A stretch of 64,000 nucleotides of DNA from Prunella strophiata (taxonomy: Eukaryota; Chordata; Aves; Passeriformes; Prunellidae), in NCBI GenBank assembly GCA_036583965.1, contig JAZBQD010000028.1:558001-622000 (forward strand). The letters are read 5' to 3'. The notes under the pieces are model-generated. The model saw nothing but the letters and a program-made list of their open reading frames with translations. It had not been told where the DNA came from and searched no databases. Positions 63,979 through 64,000 of the stretch are shown here, one piece after another. Each line of letters starts with the position of its first letter. The stretch's first letter is position 1. Both the position numbers and the translations under genes were made by a program.

Positions 63979-64000
63979 AGAAAGAAAGAAAGAAATAAAG
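63222..64000. repeat. Long purine microsatellite (GAAA/GAA), truncated by window end
   Basis: More than 770 bp of GAAA and GAA units with a 35-base A run at 63252-63286. From 63222 to about 63557 there is not a single pyrimidine; beyond that only T occurs, in ATAAAG variants. A 181-codon Lys/Glu/Arg frame at 63179-63724 is a translation artefact of the repeat. The tract continues past the right edge. Confidence 0.97.

Overview
This is vertebrate nuclear DNA, almost certainly from a bird and probably a songbird. The pointers are CR1-type LINE 3' ends in reverse orientation (about 1124-1223 and 39835-40110), a class II (alpha/beta-like, 'ERVK') endogenous retrovirus whose primer-binding site resembles the tRNA-Trp site used by avian retroviruses, an AT-rich background with long A/T homopolymers, and one sharp CpG island. 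No bacterial-style genes, tRNAs, rRNAs or CRISPR arrays are visible. Most of the window is intronic or intergenic. The species and the host gene cannot be named from the sequence alone.

Layout. 1-4907 is unannotatable AT-rich DNA with one CR1 scrap. 4908-8511 is a young tandem array of a ~1.71 kb unit: two almost identical full copies preceded by a copy that has lost ~1.5 kb internally. 8512-18564 is AT-rich with no confident gene. 18571-25261 is an endogenous retrovirus on the plus strand: 6-bp target duplication CCTTTT, ~300-bp LTRs, tRNA-Trp-like PBS, gag, dUTPase, protease, reverse transcriptase, RNase H and integrase remnants, and no room for env. Its LTRs are ~97% alike over most of their length, yet its reading frames are broken many times and the protease, RT and RNase H each lack a catalytic Asp.

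28430-29360 is a CpG island containing, on the minus strand, a plausible first coding exon (29023-28935): an ATG, a signal-peptide-like stretch and a consensus splice donor. A CRE-like site lies upstream. If this exon is real, everything to its left in the window, including the retrovirus, lies in or beyond a very long first intron of that gene, with the retrovirus antisense to it. An acceptor-preceded, exon-like block lies at 27921-27718.

29.4-64 kb appears intergenic. It holds a six-unit minisatellite abutting a T33 run (36.1-36.5 kb), a CR1 3' end (39.8-40.1 kb), a 220-bp local duplication (43.1 and 45.5 kb), a solo LTR related to the 18.6 kb provirus (47.3-47.6 kb), a second, unrelated probable solo LTR (54.5-55.2 kb), a poly-C/G-quadruplex candidate (53.1 kb), A-rich simple repeats, and a purine-only GAAA/GAA tract of more than 770 bp that runs off the right edge. 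No undescribed functional system is evident. The observations most worth following are the retrovirus with young ends and a broken body, the tandem array, and the CpG-island exon.
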